64,000 bases of DNA from Meridianimarinicoccus sp. MJW13 (GCF_014901205.1 NZ_JACNMU010000006.1:124001-188000), one strand, 5' to 3'. Numbered from the stretch's first letter, positions 29,108 to 37,417 are shown. Program-made: numbers and translations. The notes: generated by a model not told the origin, from the sequence alone.

Positions 29108-29120
29108 GAACATTATTCTA
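29106..29120. promoter_or_regulatory. Lrp-like binding box in the divergent gap
   Basis: AAGAACATTATTCTA matches the published E. coli Lrp consensus YAGHAWATTWTDCTR at 13 of 15 positions and contains the inverted repeat AGAA-N5-TTCT. It sits between the divergent Lrp-type gene and the cys operon in the 293-nt gap 29015-29307. A TATATT (29119-29124) could be the operon -10, but no -35 is seen. The remaining leader 29130-29307 has a small CCGCGC/GCGCGG hairpin and no recognised riboswitch. Confidence 0.55.
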
Positions 29121-29307
29121 TATTGCACTGCAGAAACCATGAAGTTGGACGCCAGATGCCTCGTTGCCCGATCCCAATGCCAGCCCAGACAGGCCGCGCC
29201 ATGCGCGGTTGGGCTGTACGGTCGTGCCGATGTTGCCAAGCCCGTCCCGACAATTGCACAGGCCGCCGCGCCAGACAGTCAAAGATCTCTCAGAAGGACA
29301 TGATCCA

Positions 29308-29616
29308 ATGAGCCGCAAGTTCACCCCCAAGGTCATCACCGCCAACGATCTGCGCGACGGCGACGTGGTCTATCTGACCGCAGACGACCGCTGGAGCCGC
29401 GACCACGCCGAGGCCGAGCTGATCGAGGACGAGGCCCATGCCGAGATCCGCCTGATCGACGCCTCGCGTCAGGGCGACATCATCGTCGGCGCCTATCTGG
29501 CCGACGCCCGTTCCGGTGCCAATGGTCCCGAGCCGGTGCACTTCCGCGAAGTGTTCCGCGCCAAGGGCCCGTCCAACTATCGCCACGGCAAGCAGGCTTT
29601 CGAAGCCCGCGCCTGA
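29308..29616 (+). CDS. DUF2849 domain protein of the sulfur-assimilation operon
   Basis: A 102-residue acidic, soluble protein (MSRKFTPKVITANDLRDGDV...) of the DUF2849 type. Its function is unknown; it is regularly found just before alphaproteobacterial sulfite reductase genes, so a role in sulfite reduction or sirohaem delivery is a reasonable guess. AAGGA lies about 11 nt before the ATG. An in-frame ATG 48 codons earlier would add residues that do not look conserved. Confidence 0.85.
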   Translation: MSRKFTPKVITANDLRDGDVVYLTADDRWSRDHAEAELIEDEAHAEIRLIDASRQGDIIVGAYLADARSGANGPEPVHFREVFRAKGPSNYRHGKQAFEARA

Positions 29617-29639
29617 GCCCCCGTCCAGGAGAGTCCCAG

Positions 29640-31316
29640 ATGTATACCTACAACGAGTTCGACGAAGCCTTCGTACGCTCCCGGGTGGCCCAGTTCCGTG
29701 GACAGGTGGAACGCCGTCTTGACGGTTCGCTGACCGAGGAAGAATTCCGCCCTCTGCGCCTGATGAATGGCCTGTACCTGCAACTGCACGCCTACATGCT
29801 GCGGGTTGCCATTCCCTATGGCACGCTGGACAGCGCCAAGCTGCGCCAGTTGGCTTATCTGGCCGATACTTATGACAAGGGCTATGGCCATTTCACCACC
29901 CGCCAGAACATCCAGTACAACTGGCCCAAACTGGACGACGTGCCGGACATGCTCGACGCGCTGGCCGACGTGGGAATGCACGCCATCCAGACCAGCGGCA
30001 ACACCATCCGCAATGTGACCTCGGATCATTTCGCCGGTGCCGCCGCTGACGAGATCGCTGATCCGCGCCCGGTGGCCGAACTGCTGCGGCAATGGTCCAC
30101 CGATCACCCGGAATTCCAGTTCCTGCCGCGCAAGTTCAAGATCGCCATCACCGGCAGCCCCACCGACCGCGCCGTCACCAAGGCCCATGACATCGGGCTG
30201 CGCATGGTGCGCAACGACGCCGGGGAAGCGGGCTTCGAAGTGATCGTCGGTGGCGGTCTGGGCCGCACCCCGATGGTCGGCAAGGTGATCCGGGATTTCC
30301 TGCCGCAAGCCGACCTGCTGCCCTATTGCGAGGCCATCGTCAGCGTCTACAACCTGCTGGGTCGTCGCGACAACAAGTACAAGGCGCGCATCAAGATCAC
30401 CGTGCACGAAAACGGTCTGGACAAGATCCGCGATCTGGTCGAGGCACGCTTCGCCGAGATCCGCCCGGCCTTCTCGGGCATCGATCAGGAACATCTGGCG
30501 GCCATTGAGGCGCAATTCGCGGCCCCCGCGTTCAAGCAGGCCGATACCGAGGCCTTCGACAAGGCCTATGACACCGACCCGGTGTTCCGGTCCTGGGTCG
30601 ACACCAACCTGACCGCGCACAAGGCCGAGGGTTACGCCATCGTCACCGTGTCGCTGAAAGCCCACGGCGAAACGCCTGGCGATGCGACCTCGGCCCAGAT
30701 GCGCCTGCTGGCCGATCTGGCGGCCAAATACGCCCATGACGAGCTGCGCATCAGCCACGAGCAGAACGTGGTGCTGCCGCACGTGCACAAGTCCGACCTG
30801 CCCGCCCTGCACGCCGCCCTGCGCAGCGCCGGTCTGGGCACCGCCAACGTCGGGCTGGCGTCGGACATCATCGCCTGCCCCGGCATGGACTATTGCGCGC
30901 TGGCCACCGCCCGCTCGATCCCCGTGGCGCAGAAGATCGCCGAACGTGTGGACGCGCTGAAGATCGAACACGAAGTGGGCGCGCTGAAGATCAAGATCTC
31001 GGGCTGCATCAATGCCTGCGGCCATCACCACGTGGGCCATATCGGCATCCTTGGTCTGGATCGCGCCGGTGTCGAGAACTACCAGATCACACTGGGCGGC
31101 GATGGCACCGAGACCGCCGCCATCGGCACCCGCACCGGCCCCGGTTTCGCCTATGACGAGATCGTCCCGGCCATCGAGCGCCTGCTGCTGGCCTATCTGG
31201 AAGAGCGCCTCTCGGCCGAAGAAACCTTTCTGGAAACCTATCGCCGCGTTGGCATGGCGCCCTTCAAGACCGCGCTGTACGGCGAGGAACAGGGGAGCCG
31301 GGCGCGTGCCGCTTGA
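29640..31316 (+). CDS. cysI: Sirohaem-dependent nitrite/sulfite reductase (assimilatory sulfite reductase)
   Basis: Reduces sulfite to sulfide with six electrons, in the cytoplasm. It is 558 residues, with duplicated ferredoxin-like halves. The cluster/sirohaem cysteines are present with normal spacing: C413 and C419 in ACPGMDYCALA, then C456 and C460 in SGCINACGHHH. The parasite loop FTTRQNIQYNW is present. There is no flavoprotein (cysJ) gene; electrons more likely come through ferredoxin and the fpr product encoded downstream. AGGAGAG precedes the start, and its end overlaps cysH. Confidence 0.95.
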   Translation: MYTYNEFDEAFVRSRVAQFRGQVERRLDGSLTEEEFRPLRLMNGLYLQLHAYMLRVAIPYGTLDSAKLRQLAYLADTYDKGYGHFTTRQNIQYNWPKLDDVPDMLDALADVGMHAIQTSGNTIRNVTSDHFAGAAADEIADPRPVAELLRQWSTDHPEFQFLPRKFKIAITGSPTDRAVTKAHDIGLRMVRNDAGEAGFEVIVGGGLGRTPMVGKVIRDFLPQADLLPYCEAIVSVYNLLGRRDNKYKARIKITVHENGLDKIRDLVEARFAEIRPAFSGIDQEHLAAIEAQFAAPAFKQADTEAFDKAYDTDPVFRSWVDTNLTAHKAEGYAIVTVSLKAHGETPGDATSAQMRLLADLAAKYAHDELRISHEQNVVLPHVHKSDLPALHAALRSAGLGTANVGLASDIIACPGMDYCALATARSIPVAQKIAERVDALKIEHEVGALKIKISGCINACGHHHVGHIGILGLDRAGVENYQITLGGDGTETAAIGTRTGPGFAYDEIVPAIERLLLAYLEERLSAEETFLETYRRVGMAPFKTALYGEEQGSRARAA

Positions 31317-32067
31317 AGCCCCCCTCGCCCCGGTGGCAGAGCGCGTCGCGCATCTGAACCGCCGCTACAAGCACCACTCGGCCACTGCCGTACTGGAGCG
31401 CGCGCTCTCCGACCCACAGGTCGGAAGCGTGGCCATGGTCTCCAGCTTCGGTGCGGAATCGGTGGCGCTGCTGCATCTGGTGGCGGTGATCGACCGCACC
31501 ACGCCGGTGTTGTTCATCGACACGATGATGCTGTTTCCCGAAACGCTGGACTACCAGCGTGACGTGGCCGAAAAGCTGGGCCTGACCGATCTGCGCATCA
31601 TCCGCGCGCGGGCGGTCGACCTGGCCACCCATGATCGCGACAACACCCTGCACACGCGCGATACCGACGCCTGCTGCGACCTGCGCAAGACCCAGCCGCT
31701 GGAAAACGCGCTGGACGGGTTCGATGCCTGGATCACCGGACGCAAGCGCTTCCAGTCCGGCACCCGCGCGGCGCTGGACTTTTTCGAGGCTGACGGCGAC
31801 ACGCGGCTGAAGATCAATCCGCTGGCCCATTGGGCGCCGCAGGATGTGCAGGACTACATGATCAACAACCGCCTGCCCCGGCATCCGCTGGTGGCGCGGG
31901 GTTATCCCTCGATCGGCTGTGCGCCCTGCACCAGCCCGGTCAAGCCCGGCGAAGATCCCCGTTCGGGACGCTGGCGCGGAGAGCAAAAGGAAGAATGCGG
32001 GATCCATATCGTGGACGGCAAGATCGTCCGGGGCCCCCTGAAGCAAGGAAACGTCGCATGCGCGTGA
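31306..32067 (+). CDS. cysH: Phosphoadenylyl/adenylyl-sulfate reductase, [4Fe-4S] type
   Basis: Reduces activated sulfate (PAPS or APS) to sulfite using thioredoxin/glutaredoxin. It is 253 residues from a GTG start at 31306, overlapping the cysI end by 11 nt, with GGGGAG about 8 nt upstream. It carries the four cluster cysteines C123-C124 and C205-x2-C208 as well as the catalytic C231 in EECGIH. The CC...CxxC set marks the iron-sulfur class that prefers APS, so the activity is probably adenylyl-sulfate reductase. It overlaps the next gene by 10 nt. Confidence 0.93.
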   Translation: MPLEAPLAPVAERVAHLNRRYKHHSATAVLERALSDPQVGSVAMVSSFGAESVALLHLVAVIDRTTPVLFIDTMMLFPETLDYQRDVAEKLGLTDLRIIRARAVDLATHDRDNTLHTRDTDACCDLRKTQPLENALDGFDAWITGRKRFQSGTRAALDFFEADGDTRLKINPLAHWAPQDVQDYMINNRLPRHPLVARGYPSIGCAPCTSPVKPGEDPRSGRWRGEQKEECGIHIVDGKIVRGPLKQGNVACA

Positions 32068-32477
32068 TTGTCACCGATACCGGCTTTGCCGGCGAAGACT
32101 GGACCCATGGCTTTGTTGCCGCCGCCGATCTGGAAGACCGGCATTCCGCGGCCTCGCTGGCCGTGGACCTGTCCAGCGATGCCAACCCCGAAGACCTGCG
32201 TGCGCATCTGGCCACCATCGACCTGATCCGCGTGGATTTCCCCAGCTTCGCCGATGGCCGGGGCTTCACCCTGGCCCGGCGCCTGCGCACCATGGGATTT
32301 GCGGGACGGCTGCGCGCCAAGGGCCATGTGCTGGCCGATCAATACGCCATGGCGCGCCGGTCGGGCTTTGACGAGGTCGAGATCGACGAAACTCTGGCCA
32401 AACGCCAGCCGGCAGATCAATGGGCTTTCCGCGCCGACTGGACCGCCCACGACTATCAGTCGCGCCTGCGCGCCTGA
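32058..32477 (+). CDS. DUF934 protein of the sulfur-assimilation operon
   Basis: A 139-residue soluble protein of the DUF934 family, found next to cysI/cysH in many proteobacteria; the molecular role is unknown. Typical marks are IDLIRVDFPSFADGRGFTLARRLR, GRLRAKGHVLADQYAMARRSGFDEVEID and a terminal YQSRL. The start ATG 32058 has AAGGAA about 8 nt upstream and overlaps cysH by 10 nt. Confidence 0.9.
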   Translation: MRVIVTDTGFAGEDWTHGFVAAADLEDRHSAASLAVDLSSDANPEDLRAHLATIDLIRVDFPSFADGRGFTLARRLRTMGFAGRLRAKGHVLADQYAMARRSGFDEVEIDETLAKRQPADQWAFRADWTAHDYQSRLRA

Positions 32478-32515
32478 TCTGCCCTAGGAAACACATCGCA
32501 AAACGGTTATGGGAG

Positions 32516-32535
32516 AGCCGGGCCAACGCCCGGCT
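32516..32535 (+). other. Hairpin just upstream of fpr
   Basis: A perfect 8-bp stem AGCCGGGC/GCCCGGCT with loop CAAC ends 9 nt before the fpr ATG. A GGGAGAG is at its 5' side and no ribosome site lies between it and the start. It may shape translation or RNA processing between DUF934 and fpr; there is no T-run. Confidence 0.45.
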
Positions 32536-32544
32536 TCAACAGTA

Positions 32545-33384
32545 ATGAATGAACAGATCAAAGTGACCGACGCAACACCGATCAAAACCCTGCCCGACGC
32601 CCAGACCGTTCTGGATGTGGAGCACTACACCGACCGTCTGTTCCGCTTTCGCGTGACCCGGCCGCAGACCCTGCGCTTCCGCTCGGGCGAATTCGTGATG
32701 ATCGGCCTGATGGGCGATCCCGATCCCAAGACCGGCCGCCAGAAGCCGCTGCTGCGCGCCTACTCCATCGCCTCGCCGTCCTGGGACGACGAGTTGGAGT
32801 TCTATTCGATCAAGGTGCAGGACGGGCCGCTGACCTCGAAGCTGCAGCACATCCAGCCCGGCGATCAGATCATCCTGCGGCCCAAGCCCGTGGGCACGCT
32901 GGTGCATGACGCCCTGCTGCCCGGCAAGCGGCTGTGGTTCTTCTCGACCGGCACCGGCTTTGCGCCCTTCGCTTCGCTGCTGCGCGACCCGCAGACCTAT
33001 GAGGACTATGATCAGATCATCGTCACCCATACCTGCCGCGAAGTGGCTGAGCTGACCTATTCCAAGAACCTTATCCAGAATCTGCACGAAGACGAGATGA
33101 TGCAGGAACTGCTGGGCGACGGTCTGAAAAAGCTGGTCTACTATCCGACCACAACCCGCGAAGACAGCCCCAAGATGGGCCGGATCACCGATCTTCTTGA
33201 GAACGGCACGCTGTTCAAGGATCTCGGCATTGACGGTCTTTCGGCAGAGACCGACCGGGCCATGGTCTGCGGCTCGATGGGGCTGAACCTGGACATCAAG
33301 CGCATTCTTGAAGGCCACGGCCTGCGCGAAGGTGCCAATTCCGAACCCGCCGAATACGTGGTCGAAAAGGCTTTCGTCGGCTGA
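32545..33384 (+). CDS. fpr: Ferredoxin/flavodoxin-NADP+ reductase
   Basis: A 279-residue FAD enzyme that exchanges electrons between NADPH and ferredoxin or flavodoxin. The FAD-binding RAYSIASPSW motif and the flavin/phosphate loop GPLTSKLQHIQPGD are present, with NADP-site STGTGFAPFASLLRDP and CGSMGLNLDIKRIL. The end AEYVVEKAFVG is typical of the bacterial subclass. It is the last gene of the cys block and may feed electrons to CysI via ferredoxin. An in-frame ATG at 32509 could add 12 residues. Confidence 0.93.
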   Translation: MNEQIKVTDATPIKTLPDAQTVLDVEHYTDRLFRFRVTRPQTLRFRSGEFVMIGLMGDPDPKTGRQKPLLRAYSIASPSWDDELEFYSIKVQDGPLTSKLQHIQPGDQIILRPKPVGTLVHDALLPGKRLWFFSTGTGFAPFASLLRDPQTYEDYDQIIVTHTCREVAELTYSKNLIQNLHEDEMMQELLGDGLKKLVYYPTTTREDSPKMGRITDLLENGTLFKDLGIDGLSAETDRAMVCGSMGLNLDIKRILEGHGLREGANSEPAEYVVEKAFVG

Positions 33385-33409
33385 TCCACGCCGCATTTGA
33401 TCCCATCAG

Positions 33410-33434
33410 GGGCGTCCCGTCGGGGCGCCCTTTT
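33410..33434 (+). terminator. Rho-independent terminator of the cys-fpr operon
   Basis: A 9-bp stem with one G-U pair (33410-33418 with 33422-33430) and a GTC loop is followed by TTTT, 26 nt after the fpr stop. Confidence 0.75.
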
Positions 33435-33586
33435 GCTGTGCCCGCTGCCGGTGATGACGATTCGCGTGCCCCGCGAACGCCGGGTCATGGCACCTGCATT
33501 CCGCCCTTGTCGGGCTTTCCCGGTACAGCCACGCCAGAAAGCGGCCGAAGCCCGTGTTTCTCAAGGGGTTCGGACGAAAATGGTCC

Positions 33587-33615
33587 TTGCGTCATTGGGG
33601 CTTGGGACGTAATCT
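33587..33615 (+). promoter_or_regulatory. Predicted infC promoter
   Basis: TTGCGT (33587-33592), 17-nt spacer, TAATCT (33610-33615). Transcription would start about 30 nt ahead of the ATA start codon of infC. This is the strongest sigma-70-like match in the 267-nt gap 33385-33651. Confidence 0.55.
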
Positions 33616-33651
33616 GCGGCCTCGCATTTGAGCTGTTGAAGGAACGACAAA

Positions 33652-34197
33652 ATAGCCCGCAGACCCCACAACGCCCCGCCGCAACGTGACACTGGCCCCC
33701 GCGTAAACGACCGCATCCGAGCGGCCGAGATACGACTGATTGGAGCCGAAGGTGAGAACGTGGGCCTGACCACGCCCACGCGCGGGATGGAACTGGCCGC
33801 CCGTGCCGGTCTGGATCTGGTCGAGATCTCCCCCAATGCCACGCCGCCGGTCTGCAAGATCATGGATTTCGGCAAGTTCAAGTATGAACAGCAGAAACGT
33901 GAGAGCGAAGCGCGCAAGAAGCAGAAGGTGATCGAGGTCAAGGAAGTCAAATTCCGTCCCAACACCGACACGCATGACTATGAAGTCAAGATGCGCAACG
34001 TCTACAAGTTCCTGGAGAACGGCGACAAGGTGAAGATCACCCTGCGCTTCCGGGGCCGCGAGATGGCGCACCAGAACCTTGGTCGCGAACTGCTGCATCG
34101 CGTGGCCGAAGACGTCAAGGAACTGGGCAAGGTCGAAAACATGCCCAAGATGGAAGGCCGCCAGATGGTCATGATGATCGGGCCGCTGCCCAAGTGA
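33652..34197 (+). CDS. infC: Translation initiation factor IF-3, starting at ATA
   Basis: Binds the 30S subunit and enforces correct start-codon choice. The frame is open well upstream of the first conventional start (GTG 33760), and the upstream residues [20 protein letters not shown] then [17 protein letters not shown] are clearly IF-3 N-terminal sequence. The only suitably placed initiator is ATA at 33652, 8 nt after GAAGGA. That gives 181 residues, a normal IF-3 length. Non-AUG (AUU/AUC/AUA) starts are known for infC and underlie its autoregulation. The C-terminal domain has [14 protein letters not shown] and [13 protein letters not shown] strong terminator follows. Confidence 0.93.
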   Translation: MARRPHNAPPQRDTGPRVNDRIRAAEIRLIGAEGENVGLTTPTRGMELAARAGLDLVEISPNATPPVCKIMDFGKFKYEQQKRESEARKKQKVIEVKEVKFRPNTDTHDYEVKMRNVYKFLENGDKVKITLRFRGREMAHQNLGRELLHRVAEDVKELGKVENMPKMEGRQMVMMIGPLPK

Positions 34198-34220
34198 TCC
34201 TTGCGCCCTGACCAGACAGG

Positions 34221-34246
34221 AAAGCCCGGCAATTGCCGGGCTTTTT
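34221..34246. terminator. Rho-independent terminator after infC (bidirectional)
   Basis: A perfect stem AAAGCCCGGC/GCCGGGCTTT (34221-34230 with 34235-34244, loop AATT) runs into TTTTT. Convergent rnd ends 25 nt further on; the opposite strand reads into TTTCC. Confidence 0.85.
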
Positions 34247-34271
34247 CATTTCAGAGACGATGTCGCCGGCG

Positions 34272-35429
34272 TCAGAGCGCGATGATCTTGACCGCGGTTC
34301 CCTTGGCCGTCAGCGCGATCTTCTCGTCGCATAGCAGCATCGCATCCTTGCCGAAGACCTCGTTGCGCCAGCCGCGCAGGGCACCCACGTCCCGCTCGCC
34401 CGCGGCGATCAGATCCAGGTCCGAAGTCGTTGCGATCATTTTCTGGGCCACCCCCGCTTCCTCGGACTTGGCCTTCAGCAGCACCCGAAGAAGATCGGCC
34501 ACCGCAGGGTTGACCAAGAGTTTCTCGCGCGAACGGTCGGGTTTGGGCGCATCTTCCGGGGCCATCGCGACCCCCTTTTTCACCGCCGCCATGATCCCTT
34601 CGGAAATCGGCCCCTTGCGGGCGTCGCGCAGCAGCAGCCGAAGTTTCGACAGATCGCCGGGCGACTGCGGTTTGGCCGAGGCCAGTTCCACAAGCGCGTC
34701 ATCCTTGAACACCCGGTTGCGCGGCACGTTGTTGGACTGCGCATAGCTTTCGCGGAATTCGGCCAGCGTCTGCACGACGGCCATGAACCGGCCCGACGTG
34801 GTGCGCGTCTTGACCCGCCGCCAGGCCTCGGACGGCTGAATTTCATAGGTTTCGGGCTGGGTCAGCGTGGTGATCTCTTCGGTCACCCAGGCCTCGCGTC
34901 CCTTCTTCTTCAGTTGCGCCGCAAGTTCCTCGTAGATCACCCGCAGATGGGTCACATCGGCCAGGGCATAGGTCTTCTGCGCATCCGACAGGGGCCGGCG
35001 GCTCCAATCCGTGAAGCGTGAGGACTTGTCCACGGATTCGCGCGCGATCTTCTTGACCAGCGTCTCATAGCCCACCTGCTCTCCAAAGCCGCAGACCATG
35101 GCCGCGACCTGGGTGTCAAACAGAGGATCGGGAAACACCTTGCCATCGAACCAGAAGATCTCCAGATCCTGCCGCGCGGCGTGGAACACCTTGACCACCG
35201 AAGTGTCGCGGAACAGATCGTACAGCGGCTCCAGCGACAGTTCCTTCGACAACGGATCCACCAGAACCGCGTTCTCGTCGCCCTCGCCCGGATAGGCCAG
35301 TTGCACAAGGCACAGCTGGGAATAGTAGGTCCGTTCGCGAAGGAACTCGGTGTCGATCGTGACATATGGATGTTGCGCGGCTTCCTTGCAGAAGTCGGAC
35401 AACTCTTGCGTCGTCAGAAGTGTTCTCAT
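34272..35429 (-). CDS. rnd: Ribonuclease D
   Basis: A 3'-5' exoribonuclease acting on tRNA and other stable RNA ends, 385 residues. DEDD catalytic motifs: D26 and E28 in VTIDTEFLRER, the second in VFHAARQDLEIFW, and the third in YALADVTHLRVIYEEL. An HRDC domain covers about 210-290 and a second HRDC-like segment follows. It is a single gene, convergent with infC. Confidence 0.95.
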   Translation of the reverse strand: MRTLLTTQELSDFCKEAAQHPYVTIDTEFLRERTYYSQLCLVQLAYPGEGDENAVLVDPLSKELSLEPLYDLFRDTSVVKVFHAARQDLEIFWFDGKVFPDPLFDTQVAAMVCGFGEQVGYETLVKKIARESVDKSSRFTDWSRRPLSDAQKTYALADVTHLRVIYEELAAQLKKKGREAWVTEEITTLTQPETYEIQPSEAWRRVKTRTTSGRFMAVVQTLAEFRESYAQSNNVPRNRVFKDDALVELASAKPQSPGDLSKLRLLLRDARKGPISEGIMAAVKKGVAMAPEDAPKPDRSREKLLVNPAVADLLRVLLKAKSEEAGVAQKMIATTSDLDLIAAGERDVGALRGWRNEVFGKDAMLLCDEKIALTAKGTAVKIIAL

Positions 35430-35524
35430 TACTGGCAGTCTGGTCCCTGGTTACAGGCCCGCCAGCATAGTGTGACATTGGTCAATGGCAATGCGTCACG
35501 CTTGCGCCGGTAACCTTTGGCCGT

Positions 35525-36130
35525 TCAGGCGTTGGCGGCCGACAGCAGGATCGGGGTGCGGTCGCCGGTGGCATAGCGGCGCAAGACCACCGGGTAGAGT
35601 TGATGCTCCAGCGGCAGCACGCGGGCGGCCAGCGTGTCGGGCGTGTCGCCGGGCAACACCGGCAGCCGCGCCTGCCCCAGGATCGGGCCACCGTCCAGTT
35701 CTGCCGTGACCTCGTGCACGGAACAGCCGTGTTCGGCATCGCCCGCATCCAGCGCGCGGGCGTGGGTGTGCAGGCCCTTGTATTTTGGCAGCAGCGAGGG
35801 GTGGATATTCAGCATCCGCCCGGCCCAGTGCCCGACGAAACAAGGCGTCAGCACGCGCATGAAGCCGGCCAGACAGACCAGATCGGCCCCGGCGGCCTCG
35901 ATCGCGGCCGTCACTTCAGCCTCGAAGCCCTCGCGGTCGGTGCCATAGGGCTTATGATCCACCACCGCCGTGGTGATCCCCAGATCGGCCGCCTTCTGCA
36001 AGCCGCCCGCATCGGGGCGGTTGGACAGCACCAGCACGGGCCGCGCCGGGTGATCGCCGGTCATCGACCGGACCAACGACACCATGTTGGAGCCGCCGCC
36101 CGAAATCAGGATGGCAACCTTTCGCGTCAC
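35525..36130 (-). CDS. purN: Phosphoribosylglycinamide formyltransferase
   Basis: Transfers formyl from 10-formyl-THF to GAR in purine synthesis. It is 201 residues, started by a GTG whose GTGA overlaps the purM stop. Phosphate/ribose site [12 protein letters not shown]; catalytic [14 protein letters not shown] (Asn and His) and [14 protein letters not shown] (Asp). The length and motif spacing are normal for PurN. It is coupled to purM. Confidence 0.96.
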   Translation of the reverse strand: MTRKVAILISGGGSNMVSLVRSMTGDHPARPVLVLSNRPDAGGLQKAADLGITTAVVDHKPYGTDREGFEAEVTAAIEAAGADLVCLAGFMRVLTPCFVGHWAGRMLNIHPSLLPKYKGLHTHARALDAGDAEHGCSVHEVTAELDGGPILGQARLPVLPGDTPDTLAARVLPLEHQLYPVVLRRYATGDRTPILLSAANA

Positions 36131-37176
36131 GCCAGGGTTCCGGTATACCGCACGCCCGCACCCGGCACGACCTGGCCCAGCCGGTAAACGGTTTCGCCTG
36201 CCTCGGACAGCACCGCCTGCAGGGTGTCTGCCTGATCCTTGTCCACCACCAGCACCATGCCGATCCCGGCATTGAAGGTCTTCAGGATCTCTGCGATCTC
36301 GATCCGTCCTTCGGCCGCGAGCCATGCGAAGATGTCCGGCAAGGTCCAGGCCGACAGATCGACTTCGGCCCCCAGTCCGTCGGGCAGAACCCGCGGCAGG
36401 TTCTCGGTCAGGCCGCCGCCGGTGATATGGGCCAGCCCGTGCACACCGCCCGAATGGATCGCGGCCAGTGCCGGCTGCACGTACAGGCGTGTGGGCGCCA
36501 GCAGCGCCTCGCCCAACGACTGTTCCGGGTCAAACGGCGCGGGATCGTCCCAGCCCAGTCCCGCACGTTCCACGATGGCACGTACCAGAGAATAACCGTT
36601 GGAATGCACCCCGTCCGAGGCCAGCCCCAGCAGAACGTCGCCTTCGACCACACCCTCGGGCAGGCTCTGGCCGCGCTCCATGGCGCCGACGGCAAACCCT
36701 GCAAGATCGAAATCGCCCGCCGCATACATGCCCGGCATCTCGGCGGTCTCGCCGCCGATCAGTGCCGCGCCCGCGCCCTTGCAGCCCGCCGCGATGCCTT
36801 CGATGATCGTGGCCGCCGCATCGGTGTCCAGCTTGCCTGAGGCGAAATAGTCCAGGAAGAACAGTGGCTCGGCGCCCTGGCACACCAGGTCGTTGACGCA
36901 CATCGCCACAAGATCGATGCCGATGGTGTCGACCATGCCGGTGTCGATGGCGATCCGCAGCTTGGTGCCCACGCCATCGGTGGCAGCCACCAGCACCGGG
37001 TCAGAATAGCCCGCAGCCTTGAGGTCGAACAGCGCGCCGAAACCGCCCAGCCCGGCCATCACGCCGGGTCGGTTGGTGGCCTTGGCGGCGGGCTTGATCC
37101 GCTCTACCAGCGCGTTTCCGGCGTCAATATCCACACCAGCCTGCGCATAGGTCAGGGCATCTTTGCCAGCGCTCAT
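36127..37176 (-). CDS. purM: Phosphoribosylformylglycinamidine cyclo-ligase (AIR synthetase)
   Basis: Makes aminoimidazole ribotide, the fifth step of purine synthesis. It is 349 residues with [18 protein letters not shown] at the N-terminus, ATP/metal motifs DGVGTKL and [25 protein letters not shown], and [21 protein letters not shown] lies about 8 nt before the ATG at 37176. It forms a purMN operon, diverging from the tRNA gene. Confidence 0.97.
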   Translation of the reverse strand: MSAGKDALTYAQAGVDIDAGNALVERIKPAAKATNRPGVMAGLGGFGALFDLKAAGYSDPVLVAATDGVGTKLRIAIDTGMVDTIGIDLVAMCVNDLVCQGAEPLFFLDYFASGKLDTDAAATIIEGIAAGCKGAGAALIGGETAEMPGMYAAGDFDLAGFAVGAMERGQSLPEGVVEGDVLLGLASDGVHSNGYSLVRAIVERAGLGWDDPAPFDPEQSLGEALLAPTRLYVQPALAAIHSGGVHGLAHITGGGLTENLPRVLPDGLGAEVDLSAWTLPDIFAWLAAEGRIEIAEILKTFNAGIGMVLVVDKDQADTLQAVLSEAGETVYRLGQVVPGAGVRYTGTLA

Positions 37177-37264
37177 ATCCGTGATCCTTTCAAGGCGTTT
37201 TCTGCGCCTGCCCGTACCGCAATGGGACCGAAAAGGAAAGCCACAGACCGCCCCTGCGCATCGC

Positions 37265-37292
37265 TTGACGCGGCATCGCCATCTGGTAGGGA
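37265..37292 (+). promoter_or_regulatory. Predicted promoter of the CAU tRNA gene
   Basis: TTGACG (37265-37270), 16-nt spacer, TAGGGA (37287-37292), with the expected RNA start about 8 nt before the mature tRNA 5' end. Confidence 0.5.
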
Positions 37293-37307
37293 TAGCCACG
37301 CCATTGG

Positions 37308-37384
37308 GGGCCTGTAGCTCAATTGGTTAGAGCAGAGCGCTCATAACGCTTTGGTTGCGGGTTCAAGTCCTGCCGGGCCTACCA
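37308..37384 (+). tRNA. tRNA with CAU anticodon, probably tRNA-Ile2 (lysidine type)
   Basis: A 77-nt cloverleaf: acceptor GGGCCTG/CGGGCCT (two G-U pairs), D-loop with TTGGTTAGAGC, anticodon loop CTCATAA giving CAT, T-arm with GGTTCAAGTCC, and an encoded CCA end. The anticodon alone allows elongator Met or Ile2. The acceptor has C4-G69 and C5-G68, the pairs reported as TilS (lysidine synthetase) determinants, and the T-arm half resembles E. coli tRNA-Ile2 more than tRNA-Met. I therefore favour Ile2, which would read AUA after C34 is changed to lysidine. Automatic tools may label it Met. Confidence 0.9.
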
Positions 37385-37417
37385 TCGACACCGTGCCGCC
37401 AGCGGCCGTGCCCGATG

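Noticed and set aside
29164-29307. In-frame upstream extension of the DUF2849 gene
   Set aside because: The added 48 residues are Pro/Arg-rich and unlike the family; the start at 29308 matches family length. I also considered a cysG remnant here but saw no matching residues.
33760-33762. GTG as infC start
   Set aside because: It would remove 36 conserved IF-3 residues and has no good ribosome site compared with ATA 33652.
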